64,000 nucleotides of DNA from Amarolinea sp964580725 (GTDB lineage: Bacteria; Chloroflexota; Anaerolineae; SSC4; Amarolineaceae). The notes beneath the pieces were generated by a model, which made no database searches, was not told where the DNA came from, and saw nothing but the letters and a program-made list of their open reading frames with translations. Of this stretch, positions 16,750 to 27,088 are shown in pieces (the stretch's first letter is position 1; every line of letters begins with the position of its first letter). A program made the position numbers and the translations under genes. Where the stretch lies: the NCBI GenBank assembly GCA_964580725.1, contig CAZOLV010000005.1, positions 36,380 to 100,379 of the forward strand, given 5' to 3'.

Positions 16750-18477
16750 ATGAACATTCTTGGAATTTGTACTGAAGGCCCCCAGTCCACGGGGGCCTGT
16801 CTGTTAATGGATGGCAAGCTGGTTGCCATGGCGGAGGAAGAGCGTTTTGTGCGCATCAAGCAGGCGCCGGGCCTGCTGCCGGCGCGAGCCAGCCAATACT
16901 GCCTCAACACTGGCGGGCTGAAACTGAACGATCTGGATGCGATTGCTGTGTCATGGGATGTGGCCAAATATCGCGATTTCATGCCCCGTTTCTACGCTGA
17001 AGTGGGCCGTCGCTATGGCGACAAGGGCTGGCTGACTAACATCAGCGAGAAACAGATCCTGCAGCGGTTCCAGCCCGATTATGTGCAGCATCGCATCACC
17101 GCCAGCCTGATCAAGGGAGCCGATCGCAGTCATCTGCCGCCGGTGCGCTATGTGGGGCATCACAAAACGCACGCCGCTTCCGCCTTCTGGTCGTCCGGTT
17201 TCGACGAGGCGACGATCATCACGATAGACGCCAGCGGCGAAGAACAATGCACGGTGATCTGGCACGGCAAGGGGATGGAAATTCACCAGGTGGAGAGCTT
17301 CGACATTCCCGAATCGACCGGCTGGATGTACGCCGGGCTGACCGAATTTCTCGGCTTTCGTCCCTATTCGGACGAAGGCAGCGTGATGGGCCTGGCCTGC
17401 TATGGCGCCTATGATGCGCAAATCGCCGCTGTCTTCGACCGCATCGCGCCTATCTTCCCCGACGGAACCTATCGCATCGAGCCGGGCTACTTCTTCTTCG
17501 GCGAGCACAACTACGGCGATCGTTACACCGACAGGCTGGTGCATGAGCTAGGGTTGCCGTTCCGCTACGGCGATGAGATCAGCGCACGTCAGCAGAACAT
17601 CGCCTGGGCCGTGCAAGACCGTCTGGAACGGATTGCCGTTGGCCTGACGCGACGCGCCGTGGCCAAGACCGGCTGCCGCACGCTCTGTCTGGCTGGCGGC
17701 GTGGCGCTCAACTGCAAGATGAACCGCGTCATCCTGGACAGCGGAGCGGTGGATCGTATCTTCATCCAGCCGGTGAGCAACGACGCCGGCTCGGCGTTGG
17801 GCGCGGCGCAACTGGTCGCTGCCGAGATGGGTGATGATCCTCGCTTCGAGCAGCGCCTGGTGCACTATGGGCCGGACTACAGCGACGCCGAAATCAAGGC
17901 GGTGTTGGATGGTCATAAGCTGACATACGAGTATCTGCCCAATGGACGCCTGGAGCGGCGCGTGGCGGCGCGCATGGCGCAGGGAGAAATCATCGGTTGG
18001 TTTCAGGGACGGTTGGAGGCCGGGCCGCGCGCGCTGGGCAGCCGTTCGATCATCGCCTCGCCAATTGGCGCTGAGATCAAGGATAAGATCAACGAGGCGG
18101 TCAAGTATCGCGAGCCGTGGCGGCCGTTTGCCCCTTCGATCAAGGCAGAGCGGATCGGGGACTTCGTGCGCAATCCGATCGAAGCGCCTTTCATGATTCT
18201 GACGTTCGATGTGCGGCCGGAGGTGGCCGACCAAATTGCGGCGGTGGTGCATGTGGACAACACGGTGCGCCCGCAGACGGTGCGCGCCGCTGATCTGCCG
18301 CGCTGGTATCGTGTCATTGATGAGTTCGAGAAGTTGACCGGGGTGCCAATGATCCTCAATACGAGCTTTAATGTCAAGGGGGAGCCGATCGTCAACACGC
18401 CGCAGGATGCTGTGCGCACTTTCTACGGCAGCGGTCTGGACGGGCTGGCGATTGGAGATTTCTGGCTGGAAAAGTAG
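16750..18477 (+). CDS. NodU/CmcH-family carbamoyltransferase
   Basis: 575 residues. The N-terminal Kae1-like ATPase domain starts MNILGICTEGPQSTGACLL and contains EEERFVRIKQ and the metal-binding YVGHHKTHAASAF (about residues 135-145); IDASGEEQCT and PYSDEGSVMGLACYG are further conserved blocks. The C-terminal YrdC-like carbamoylation part has GRLEAGPRALGSRSI and REPWRPFAPSI. These enzymes make carbamoyl-AMP and carbamoylate sugars or natural products, so modification of a glycan is likely but not shown. ATG 16750 is the conserved start; a 31-codon upstream extension is not family-like. Confidence 0.92.
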   Translation: MNILGICTEGPQSTGACLLMDGKLVAMAEEERFVRIKQAPGLLPARASQYCLNTGGLKLNDLDAIAVSWDVAKYRDFMPRFYAEVGRRYGDKGWLTNISEKQILQRFQPDYVQHRITASLIKGADRSHLPPVRYVGHHKTHAASAFWSSGFDEATIITIDASGEEQCTVIWHGKGMEIHQVESFDIPESTGWMYAGLTEFLGFRPYSDEGSVMGLACYGAYDAQIAAVFDRIAPIFPDGTYRIEPGYFFFGEHNYGDRYTDRLVHELGLPFRYGDEISARQQNIAWAVQDRLERIAVGLTRRAVAKTGCRTLCLAGGVALNCKMNRVILDSGAVDRIFIQPVSNDAGSALGAAQLVAAEMGDDPRFEQRLVHYGPDYSDAEIKAVLDGHKLTYEYLPNGRLERRVAARMAQGEIIGWFQGRLEAGPRALGSRSIIASPIGAEIKDKINEAVKYREPWRPFAPSIKAERIGDFVRNPIEAPFMILTFDVRPEVADQIAAVVHVDNTVRPQTVRAADLPRWYRVIDEFEKLTGVPMILNTSFNVKGEPIVNTPQDAVRTFYGSGLDGLAIGDFWLEK

Positions 18478-18506
18478 GACAGTGCGACAACTCGCAGGAG
18501 GCGCGT

Positions 18507-19016
18507 ATGGAGTTTCGCTTCCGAGGGACGGCTGAGGCAGACCCAACGCACAGCGTGAAGATCGAAAAGGACGATGGGCGCTATCGCGTGGCCGTGGATG
18601 GTCGTGAGTACGCGGTGGAGGTGCGCCAGCCTGAACCAGGCGTGTTCGACTTGACGATTCAAGGGCGGCGGGTGCGCGCCTATGTGGCGTCTGACGGTAT
18701 GCGCCGGTATGTGGCGCTGTCGGCGACGCGCTGTTACGTCTTGCAGCGCCCAGACCCGCGTCCGTCACGGGTGCGGCGTGCCGAAAACGCGGCGACCAGT
18801 CAAGAGGCGCCCATGCCGGGTCAGGTGCTCGATGTGCTGGCGCGCCCCGGCGATGCGGTGACGCGCGGCCAGACACTGGCGCTGTTGGAGGCGATGAAGA
18901 TGGAGCTGCGCGTCACGGCGCCGTTCGACGGGCAGGTGCGCGCCGTCCACTGCGCTCCCGGTCAGATCGTCACACGCGGCCAGCTTCTGTTCGAGGTAGA
19001 CCCCGCCGCCGCCTGA
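18507..19016 (+). CDS. Biotin/lipoyl attachment protein (BCCP-like)
   Basis: 169 residues with a strong AGGAGG site. The C-terminal domain (residues ~100-166) is a biotinyl domain with APMPGQVLDVLARPGD and the attachment motif EAMKME, Lys131. The N-terminal 90 residues are a beta-rich domain as in BCCP of acyl-CoA or pyruvate carboxylases (YRVAVDGREYAVEV). No carboxylase subunit is in the window, so its carboxylase partner must be elsewhere. It lies 29 bases after the carbamoyltransferase and about 200 before korA; the stop codon is inside a hairpin. Confidence 0.88.
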   Translation: MEFRFRGTAEADPTHSVKIEKDDGRYRVAVDGREYAVEVRQPEPGVFDLTIQGRRVRAYVASDGMRRYVALSATRCYVLQRPDPRPSRVRRAENAATSQEAPMPGQVLDVLARPGDAVTRGQTLALLEAMKMELRVTAPFDGQVRAVHCAPGQIVTRGQLLFEVDPAAA

Positions 19017-19051
19017 GCCTGCCGAAGGCAGCTCCCTTCGACAGGCTCAGG
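19012..19051. repeat. Inverted pair of CCTGAGCCTG..CGAAGG elements
   Basis: CCTGAGCCTGCCGAAGG at 19012-19028 faces CCTTCGACAGGCTCAGG at 19035-19051, giving a long hairpin with one mismatch and a 6-base loop. No T-run follows, so it is more a REP-like repeat than a classical terminator, though it could stop RNA decay or transcription. Single copies of the same element occur at about 29287, 31362, 32587 and 39526. Confidence 0.8.
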
Positions 19052-19100
19052 TTGCGAAAAGAAGCCGTGTCTATTTCGTGCATTTATGGTGACTTTGTGA

Positions 19101-19134
19101 TACAATGAACGGCAACAGCCTCCTTCGGGAGGCT
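19101..19134 (+). promoter_or_regulatory. Probable korA promoter -10 and UUCG leader hairpin
   Basis: TACAAT at 19101-19106 is a good -10, but no clear -35 is visible. The RNA would start with a perfect 7-bp hairpin AGCCTCC-TTCG-GGAGGCT (19117-19134) closed by a UUCG tetraloop, without a T-run. About 80 bases of leader remain before the korA ribosome site. Confidence 0.45.
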
Positions 19135-19211
19135 TCATGCTTGCCCGAAAAATCTGTAATTCCGAAATTGACCTGCATGACGCATTTGTAGATTTCAGGA
19201 GGAGAGACTCA

Positions 19212-21052
<1,841 letters not shown>

Positions 21053-21056
<4 letters not shown>

Positions 21057-22135
21057 CGACGACATCACCCGCCGCCAGGCCGGTCGCCGGCGCGCCGGTC
21101 AGAACCGATGGCAATCTGAAACTGAATTTGCTTGGCCTGCAGCTCAAAGACTACGACGGCGCGCCTTCGACGTTGTGCGTCGGCTGCGGCCATAACTCGA
21201 TCTCCAACCAGATCGTGCGCGTGGCCTACGAAATGTCGCTGCGGCCGCACGAGGTCATCAAGCTGAGCGGCATTGGTTGTTCAAGCAAATCGCCGGCCTA
21301 CTTCCTGAACCGCTCGCACGGTTTCAACTCGCTGCATGGCCGCATGCCCTCCATCGCAACCGGCGCCCTGATGGCCAATCACACGTTGCGCGCCATCGGC
21401 GTCAGCGGCGACGGCGACACCGGCAGCATTGGCATCGGCCAGTTCAAGCACATGGTGCGCCGCAACACGCCCATGGTCTACATCGTGGAAAACAACGGCG
21501 TCTACGGCCTGACCAAAGGCCAGTTCTCGCCCACCGCCGACGTGGGGCAGGTGCTCAAGTATGCCGGCGTCAACGACTTCCGGCCCATTGACCTGTGCAT
21601 GGAGGCGCTGATCCTGGGCTGCGGCTTCGTGGCGCGCTCGTTCGCCGGCGATGCCAAGCAGGTACGCGAACTACTCAAAGCCGCGCTCAGCTATCGTGGC
21701 ACGGCGGTGCTCGACATCATCAGCCCCTGCGTCACCTTCAACGATCACGAAGGTTCGACCAAGAGCTACGCCTATGGGCGCGAACACCAGGAGTCGCTGC
21801 ACGAGGTGACTTACATTCCGGCCTATGAGGAGATCACGGTGGACTATGCACCGGGTACAGCCGTGGACGTGCAGATGCACGATGGTTCACACGTGCGCCT
21901 GAAGAAGCTGGACATGGACTACGACCCAACCGACTACATGCACGCCGTGCAGGCGCTGCGCGAGGCGGAAATGACGCAGCAGATCATCACCGGCCTGCTC
22001 TACGTCAACCCCAACCAGCCCACGCTGCCCGATCTGCTGCACATCAGCGATCAGGCGCCGCTGGCGTCGTTGCCCAATGAGAAACTACGCCCGTCGCCCG
22101 CTCAGTTGGACGGTCTGATGCGCGCCATGCTCTAG
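21053..22135 (+). CDS. korB: 2-oxoacid:ferredoxin oxidoreductase beta subunit
   Basis: 360 residues. STLCVGCGHNSISNQIVRV holds the beta-subunit Cys pair, KLSGIGCSSKSPAYF follows, and the thiamine diphosphate motif GDGDTGSIGIGQFKH with VENNGVYGLTKGQ is intact. It carries TPP, partnering KorA. The start shares ATGA with the korA stop. The C-terminus (about 60 residues past YIPAYEEITVDY) is longer than in some homologues. Two hairpins follow the stop. Confidence 0.92.
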
Positions 22136-22183
22136 AACGAACGCCGCCAACGAATTTGCTCAATCACCTGGGGCGAAAGTCCC

Positions 22184-22216
22184 AAATCCTCAAGGTTTCT
22201 GAAACCTTGAGGATTT
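22184..22216. terminator. Perfect 16-bp inverted repeat after korB
   Basis: AAATCCTCAAGGTTTC (22184-22199), a one-base centre and its exact complement (22201-22216) ending in TTTT on plus and AAAA side on minus. It can fold on either strand between convergent genes. A related family of hairpins (CCTAAAGGTCT) occurs at 34015 and 39148. Confidence 0.6.
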
Positions 22217-22228
22217 TCCCACACCGAC

Positions 22229-22262
22229 GGCGCCAGCCCTGGCCAGGGTTGGCGCCGTTTTG
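22229..22262 (+). terminator. Rho-independent terminator of korAB
   Basis: GGCGCCAGCCCTGG/CCAGGGTTGGCGCC pairs over 14 positions (22229-22256, one G-T) and is followed by GTTTTGT. It lies just before the converging CitE-like stop. Confidence 0.75.
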
Positions 22263-23144
22263 TCAGGTGCGTCGGGCGCGCGCGGCGCGGGCGAGAATGT
22301 GCTCGGCGGCGCGAATCATCGGCATGTCCACCATGCGCCCCTCGAAACTGAAGGCGCCGGTTCCCGTGGCCTGGCGCTGCGCATGCGCCTCGATCAGACG
22401 CTGCGCCTGCGCCGTCGCCTCCGCCGTGGGGGTGAAGATCGTCTCGATGATTTCGACCTGGCGCGGGTGAATCGCCATCTTGCCGGTGTAGCCCAGTGTG
22501 CGCCCCCACTCGCAGTCGCGCCGCAGCCCCTCTGCATCGTCGAGCGCCGTAAAAACGGCGTCGAGCGCCTGGCGGCGATAGGCCGCGGCGGCGGTCACCA
22601 CGGCGCTGCGGGCATAGAAAACCTCCCACCCTTGCGCCGTGCGCGTGGCGCCAATGTCGCCGGCCAGGTCTTCGGCGCCAAAGAGCAGCGCATCGTTGCG
22701 TTCATCAGCCTGAGCGATCTCGCGCACCTGCATCACGCCCAGCGCCGTCTCGATGATCGTCAGCAGGCGCACGCTGCCCGGCGGCCAGCCTTGCGCCTCC
22801 TCCTCCTGGGCGATGACCTTGCTGACCCACTGCACCTGCTGCGCCGATTCGACCTTGGGCAGCACCAGGCCGTCGGGCCGGCCCGCCAGCGCTGCTGTCA
22901 GATCGGCGCTTTCCAGGCCAGAGCCAACCGGGTTGATGCGCACCAGGCGCTGGCGCTCGCCAAAGTCGAGCGTGCGCAAGACATCCACGATGACAACGCG
23001 CGCGGCGTCCTTGCGATTCAAGGCGACGCCATCTTCCAGATCCATGATGATGGTGTGCACGGGCAGCGTGGCAGCTTTGGCGATCTTGTGCAAGCTGTCG
23101 CCAGGCATGAACAGCAGCGCCGGCCCGTAGATTGGGCGTGTCAT
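22263..23144 (-). CDS. HpcH/HpaI-family CoA-ester lyase (CitE/Mcl-like)
   Basis: 293 residues. Conserved blocks are RSxLFMPG-like ALLFMPGDSLHKIAKA, IIMDLEDGVALNRKDAAR, RLVRINPVGS, LTIIETALGV, LLFGAEDLAGDIGATR and the C-terminal GYTGKMAIHPRQV. The Glu and Asp that bind Mg (IIETALG, FGAEDLA) are present. Relatives cleave citryl-, malyl-, methylmalyl- or citramalyl-CoA; which one is unclear. The next gene is a MaoC-type hydratase 17 bases upstream, a pairing known from mesaconyl-CoA and methylmalyl-CoA metabolism. Confidence 0.88.
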   Translation of the reverse strand: MTRPIYGPALLFMPGDSLHKIAKAATLPVHTIIMDLEDGVALNRKDAARVVIVDVLRTLDFGERQRLVRINPVGSGLESADLTAALAGRPDGLVLPKVESAQQVQWVSKVIAQEEEAQGWPPGSVRLLTIIETALGVMQVREIAQADERNDALLFGAEDLAGDIGATRTAQGWEVFYARSAVVTAAAAYRRQALDAVFTALDDAEGLRRDCEWGRTLGYTGKMAIHPRQVEIIETIFTPTAEATAQAQRLIEAHAQRQATGTGAFSFEGRMVDMPMIRAAEHILARAARARRT

Positions 23145-23161
23145 CGGCCCTCCCTTCTGAT

Positions 23162-23620
23162 CTACGATGCCGGCGGCCGCCGCAGAAAGAGCACGGTGCG
23201 TTCCATCTCGATCACCACGACGCCCTGTTGATTCTTGCCGGTGTGCCGCAAGCGCACCACCCCACGATCAGGCCGGGAGGCAGAGGGGCGCAGTTCCAGC
23301 ACCTCGGTTTCGACATAGAGCGTATCGCCATGAAAGACCGGCTGCGGATGCGTCACCCGTTCGTAGGAGAGGTTGGCGACGATCGTCCCCTCCGTCAGCT
23401 CGGCGACAGTCAGGCCAACGGTCAGGCCGAGGGTGAAGATACCGTTGACGATGCGCTGGCCAAACTGCGTGCGGCTGGCGAAGTCCTCGTTCAGGTGCAG
23501 CGGCTGCGGGTTCATCGTCAGCGCGCTGAAGAGCACATTGTCCATTTCGGTCAGGGTGCGCCCCTGGCTGTGCTGGATGCGCATTCCCACCGTGAGATCG
23601 TCGAAGTATTTTCCTGCCAT
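23162..23620 (-). CDS. MaoC-like (hotdog) enoyl/mesaconyl-CoA hydratase
   Basis: 152 residues of a single hotdog domain. The N-terminus YFDDLTVGMRIQHSQGRTLTE, then DNVLFSALTMNPQPLHLNEDF with the catalytic N/D-x4-H equivalents and FGQRIVNGIFTLGLTVGL, is typical of MaoC dehydratases related to mesaconyl-CoA hydratase. It likely hydrates an unsaturated CoA ester for the neighbouring lyase. It is 21 bases downstream of the UDP-sugar dehydrogenase stop but has no metabolic link with it. Confidence 0.85.
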   Translation of the reverse strand: MAGKYFDDLTVGMRIQHSQGRTLTEMDNVLFSALTMNPQPLHLNEDFASRTQFGQRIVNGIFTLGLTVGLTVAELTEGTIVANLSYERVTHPQPVFHGDTLYVETEVLELRPSASRPDRGVVRLRHTGKNQQGVVVIEMERTVLFLRRPPAS

Positions 23621-23641
23621 CGGACGCCCCGTGCGAGAAGA

Positions 23642-25060
23642 TCAAGATTCGTCGTCATCGTCCCTGTCGCCGGCGGTTGCGGCGCCAGGGAACAGCGCGG
23701 GCGAGCCGACGGCCAGGTAGGTATAGCCGCGCTGCGTCAGCTCCGAAAAATCGGAGATCATGCGCCGGCCGTCAATGATGAGATAGGGCGGGCGGCAGGC
23801 CTGCTCGATTTCGCTGGAGATGCCGCGGAACTCCTCCCAATCGGTGGTGATGAAGAGCGCGTCACTGTCCTGCATGGCGGCGCGGGCGCTGTCGTGATAG
23901 CTCACCTTTTCGAACAGATGGTTGCGATTGGGATCGAAGTAATGACGCGCTTCCTGCATGGCCAGCGGGTCGTAGGCGCGGATGGCGCGTACGCCCGCCG
24001 CCAGCAGCCCATCCACCACCTTGAGCGCCGATGAATCACGCATGTCGTTGGTATGTTTCTTGAACGCCAGGCCAAGCAGAGCGATCGTCTTCTGGTTGAA
24101 GTCGAAATGGGCCTCGTGTTGGGCGCGGTCAATCAGATAGCCTTTCTGAAATTCGTTGATCTGGTGCACGGCGCGCAGCAGATCGGTTGGCTTGCCGCGC
24201 CGGCCCATCTGATAGATCAGCGATTGCACATCCTTGCCAAAGCAACTGCCGCCCGCTCCGTTGCTGACATAAGAACCCCAGGTGCTGATGCGTTCATCGG
24301 CGGTGACGCCGAGCTTGAGCTGCGCCATGTCAATGTTGTCGAAGGTTTCGGCCAGGCGCGCCCCGACGCCGTTCCAGAAGGAGATGTAGGTCAGAAGCAG
24401 GGTATTTGCCACGTACTTGATCGCTTCGGCGGTTTCGGGCGTCGTCTCGATGTAGCGGATGCGCACATGGTTGAAGAACTGCGGATAGACGTGGCGCAGC
24501 ATCATGAAATCCTCGTGCGTATCGGCGCCAACGACGACCCGATCTGGCTTGCGCGAGCGTTCGACTGCGTTGCCTTCGGGCAGGAATTCCGGGTTGGAGG
24601 CGACGCCGAAGTTGGGGACATGGTGTTCGGTCAGCACCTTTTGCAGGCGCCGCACCGAGCCGATCGGCACTGTGCTTTTGTTCACCAGGACGACGCGTCG
24701 TTGATCCTGGCGGCGCGCCAGCAGTGCGCCGAGGTGATGAACCGCCTTGAGGTAGTACCCCAGGTCGGTGGCTCCGCTGCGCAGCGGCGGCGTGGGCAGG
24801 CAGAGGAAGATGACCTGCGTCCCTTCGAGCATCGGCTCCAGTTCGGAAACGAAGAAGAGATGGCGATCAAGGTTTTTGGAGATCACGTCGGCCAGTTCTG
24901 GCTCGTTGACGTACTGTTCGATACGGCTGCGGTCGCCGCTCTGATAGGCGGCAATGCGCGTCGAGTCAATGTCGTAGGCATAGACCTGATGGCCGAACTC
25001 GGAGCAAACGGCCGCATGGGTCAGGCCGACAAAGCCGGCGCCAACAACCAAGATTTTCAT
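23642..25060 (-). CDS. UDP-glucose/UDP-HexNAc 6-dehydrogenase
   Basis: 472 residues. Rossmann start MKILVVGAGFVGLTHAAVC, then FLCLPTPP, VNKSTVPIGS and the catalytic Cys block GAGGSCFGKDVQSL, with GLAFKKHTNDMRDSSALKVV in the C-terminal domain. It oxidises a UDP-sugar at C6 by two NAD steps to the uronic acid. The acidic tail (GDRDDDDES) is extra. It supplies the uronate entry point for the diacetamido-uronic acid genes elsewhere in the window, or plain UDP-GlcA. A strong promoter precedes it. Confidence 0.92.
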   Translation of the reverse strand: MKILVVGAGFVGLTHAAVCSEFGHQVYAYDIDSTRIAAYQSGDRSRIEQYVNEPELADVISKNLDRHLFFVSELEPMLEGTQVIFLCLPTPPLRSGATDLGYYLKAVHHLGALLARRQDQRRVVLVNKSTVPIGSVRRLQKVLTEHHVPNFGVASNPEFLPEGNAVERSRKPDRVVVGADTHEDFMMLRHVYPQFFNHVRIRYIETTPETAEAIKYVANTLLLTYISFWNGVGARLAETFDNIDMAQLKLGVTADERISTWGSYVSNGAGGSCFGKDVQSLIYQMGRRGKPTDLLRAVHQINEFQKGYLIDRAQHEAHFDFNQKTIALLGLAFKKHTNDMRDSSALKVVDGLLAAGVRAIRAYDPLAMQEARHYFDPNRNHLFEKVSYHDSARAAMQDSDALFITTDWEEFRGISSEIEQACRPPYLIIDGRRMISDFSELTQRGYTYLAVGSPALFPGAATAGDRDDDDES

Positions 25061-25107
25061 AGCGGTTTTTCTCTCGTGCGATGCGGTCAGGATAGGGGGA
25101 TGAGGTC

Positions 25108-25135
25108 ATCATAGCCGAATCGTGGGGTTTGTCAA
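25108..25135 (-). promoter_or_regulatory. Promoter of the UDP-sugar dehydrogenase gene
   Basis: On the minus strand TTGACA (25135-25130), 16-base spacer, TATGAT (25113-25108), about 48 bases ahead of ATG 25060. This separates the gene from the TA array upstream. Confidence 0.75.
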
Positions 25136-25336
25136 GACGAAGCCGTGTGCTTCACAGCGGGTTGGCATCCAGAATCATCTGCCCGACCCGGCGCTTGGGT
25201 TGGGTCATGGAAGCTGCCACAGAGGTCCACAGATGCCCATCGGCGACCGGTGCACGCTTGCGGTGGGCCAACTGAGCGTGGGGTAGGGACCGGGGAGGGC
25301 ATCACCTCATGGCTCGAGACCGAAGCGATAGGGATA

Positions 25337-25654
25337 TCAGCCAAAACGGCCCAAGCCAGGGTGACTGACCTGGGCCATGGGCTGGCTGACCGCCGGCTTT
25401 GGGTTCACAACCTGGAGTTGAAAGAGCAAGACCACTGAAGGCACACTCAAACCGTTGTCGGATGAAGGTTCGATCTGCAAGGTGTGTGGAAAACGCCGCG
25501 CCGCAAGTTGAGACGTCAACGGCGCAACGACGATGGTTGGCAACCCCGGTGAGTCATTAGAAACCACGATCGCGGGACGTCGGCCAGACTGTTCGCGGCC
25601 AACTCCTCCCAGAGGTGGAGGCAACTCAACCATAACGACGTCGTTGCGTTTCAT
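25337..25654 (-). CDS. mazF: MazF/PemK-type endoribonuclease, altered C-terminus
   Basis: 105 residues. The SH3-like fold is clear in MKRNDVVMVELPPPLGGVG, EQSGRRPAIVVSND and TIVVAPLTSQLAARRFPHT, followed by the S-V-V-L strand VPSVVLLFQ. After VVNPK the usual MazF helix is replaced by SQPMAQVSHPGLGRFG, which is the translation of a dispersed repeat (25367-25402) seen elsewhere next to aminotransferase ends. The toxin may be inactive. Start ATG 25654 overlaps the antitoxin stop (ATGA). Confidence 0.8.
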   Translation of the reverse strand: MKRNDVVMVELPPPLGGVGREQSGRRPAIVVSNDSPGLPTIVVAPLTSQLAARRFPHTLQIEPSSDNGLSVPSVVLLFQLQVVNPKPAVSQPMAQVSHPGLGRFG

Positions 25655-25878
25655 AGGGGTGTCTCGAAGCTCAACAACGCCTCGGCAGCAGCAGCTTGCC
25701 AACTTTGCGGCTCCAGGGCCAGGTCAGAGGGGATGTCCAAATCACCCAAAAAGCGGTGACGAATAATTGTCTGGGTATCCTCTGGCAAAGTTCGAAATGC
25801 CAGCCAGAACACCTCAGCCTGGGCTTCTGGGGCGCTCAAAATCATCGTACGACGGCCCTGTTGAACCTCGGTGATCAT
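25651..25878 (-). CDS. Antitoxin-like protein paired with MazF
   Basis: 75 residues, acidic, starting MITEVQQGRRTMILSAPE; ATG 25878 is preferred over an earlier TTG. I recognise no DNA-binding family. Position directly upstream and overlapping mazF by 4 bases supports an antitoxin role. The C-terminal LEPQSWQAAAAEALLSFE would be the toxin-binding part by analogy. Confidence 0.6.
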   Translation of the reverse strand: MITEVQQGRRTMILSAPEAQAEVFWLAFRTLPEDTQTIIRHRFLGDLDIPSDLALEPQSWQAAAAEALLSFETPL

Positions 25879-26004
25879 GGTCAATACGTTCTACTATGAA
25901 ATCTAAATCTACACCCGTTCGCCTGTGGGTGACAAACTGTAAACTGCCGATTGTGCAAGTTGTCAGCAGCCCTGCGGAATAACAGCTACTCCCTTACCTG
26001 GGAC

Positions 26005-26118
26005 TTACGCCGGCGATCCCAGCAGCGCGGTCCAGTTGGACGCGCAGGCCGCCTGGACGCACCCCTGCTGCAGGCCGGACATGTGGGGAGGGGAGAGATC
26101 AATGCGTGGCAAGGTCAT
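26005..26118 (-). pseudogene. Aminotransferase N-terminal fragment (N14)
   Basis: ATG 26118 begins MTLPRIDLSPPHMSGLQQ and reads CASNWTALLGSPA to a stop: the first ~35 residues of the PglE-type aminotransferase. It breaks off just after Leu-Gly, as other N fragments do. ATGA overlap with the TumE remnant. The 70 bases after it match those after fragment N2 (41150-41212). Confidence 0.85.
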
Positions 26119-26335
26119 TTCCTGGGTTTTCGAGAAAAAACCGCGAGCCGATCGCGCACAAAGACCAAAAACTGTCGCAACGCATCTTCGGGAAGTGGAC
26201 TCAGATAACTCTCTGCTACCTGATCTTCACTACCGTCGTGAAAATGCGCCGGGAAGGTGCTTAGTGAACGCCGGCGTCAATGTTGCAGCCTGCGGATACT
26301 AAGCCGTCCATCTCGGCAGCCGACGCAACTTGTAC
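26115..26335 (-). pseudogene. Decayed TumA/TumE module
   Basis: The minus frame ending at 26115 gives TFPAHFHDGSEDQVAES and then EDALRQFLVFVRDRL, the C-terminal half of a TumE-type toxin closely like the intact one at 40426. Around 26300-26335 VASAAEMDG matches the TumA-like partner (VASVAEMDA). The rest of both genes is gone. Confidence 0.75.
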
Positions 26336-26349
26336 TCCAAACGAATCGT

Positions 26350-26736
26350 TCACCAAATTACCGTGACAACGTATTGGGCTATCAGGGGATCGCCGGTCAG
26401 GATCGGCAAGAGTTCCAGTTGACTTTGCGCCACCAACACACGGTCGAACGGATCACGATGGTGGTCCGGCAGCGTAGCGACGTGTAAGGCATGGGTTATC
26501 TGGATGGGCAATACCTGGATGGAGTTAATATGCAATTGTTGCGCCACAAAGCCTTGCAGATCAGTGGGAAGCTTCAACTTGCCCAGTCGGCTCTTGATGG
26601 CGATTTCCCACCCGCTGGCTGCGCTCAAAAACGGCTCGGTGTCTGCAGCCTCCATGATCTGCCTGGCGCGCGGCGAAAACTGTGGATCATCCGCAATCCA
26701 CCAAAGAAACGCGTGCGTGTCCAGCAGCACCTTCAT
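26350..26736 (-). CDS. vapC: PIN-domain toxin (VapC type)
   Basis: 128 residues. The PIN acidic residues are all visible: MKVLLDTHAFLWW (Asp6), SAASGWEIAIK (Glu), DPFDRVLVAQ (Asp) and LTGDPLIAQY (Asp). KLPTDLQGFVAQQL lies between. VapC-type toxins cut tRNA or rRNA. Start ATG 26736 shares ATGA with the Phd-type antitoxin upstream. Confidence 0.9.
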   Translation of the reverse strand: MKVLLDTHAFLWWIADDPQFSPRARQIMEAADTEPFLSAASGWEIAIKSRLGKLKLPTDLQGFVAQQLHINSIQVLPIQITHALHVATLPDHHRDPFDRVLVAQSQLELLPILTGDPLIAQYVVTVIW

Positions 26737-26969
26737 GCTTCGAAGGCCGCCAGGACTTCGTCGGGCAAGGGGGCATTGAAATCGGGTGCTATCCACACCT
26801 GGCCCCGAGCGCTGCCCGCCACGCGGCGCGCCGGCAGTGCGGCGTAGGGCACCAGGCGCGCAACGGGCTTGCCGGCCCTGGCGATGATTACTTCCTCACC
26901 CTGGTCGATGCGGAGCAGCAAGCGAGAGAGCTGCGTTTTGGCGTCATGCACATTCACTGTCATTGTCAT
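26733..26969 (-). CDS. Phd/YefM-type antitoxin
   Basis: 78 residues: MTMTVNVHDAKTQLSRLL then EEVIIARAGKPVARLVP is the Phd/YefM DNA-binding fold, and QVWIAPDFNAPLPDEVLAAF the toxin-binding tail. ATG 26969 has GAGGTGG at a good distance. The operon promoter at 27028-27055 carries a palindrome that could be its operator. Confidence 0.88.
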   Translation of the reverse strand: MTMTVNVHDAKTQLSRLLLRIDQGEEVIIARAGKPVARLVPYAALPARRVAGSARGQVWIAPDFNAPLPDEVLAAFEA

Positions 26970-27027
26970 CACATCCACCTCACTGTCTGGGAAAGTAACT
27001 CGCGCTTCTCAACGAGCGTCAGCTAGA

Positions 27028-27055
27028 TTATAGACTAAGTGCTTAGCTAAGTCAA
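27028..27055 (-). promoter_or_regulatory. Promoter/operator of the Phd-VapC operon
   Basis: TTGACT, 17 bases, TATAAT on minus (27055 to 27028). The spacer holds CTTAGCTAAG, a perfect palindrome, and flanking half-sites ACTTAG/CTAAGT, a plausible autoregulatory operator. Confidence 0.7.
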
Positions 27056-27088
27056 GCACCCACAAGAGGAAACTTCGGTACGCGATTC

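Noticed and set aside
25145..25438. Plus-strand 97-codon frame upstream of the dehydrogenase
   Set aside because: It is antisense to mazF over its second half, with no ribosome site or family resemblance.
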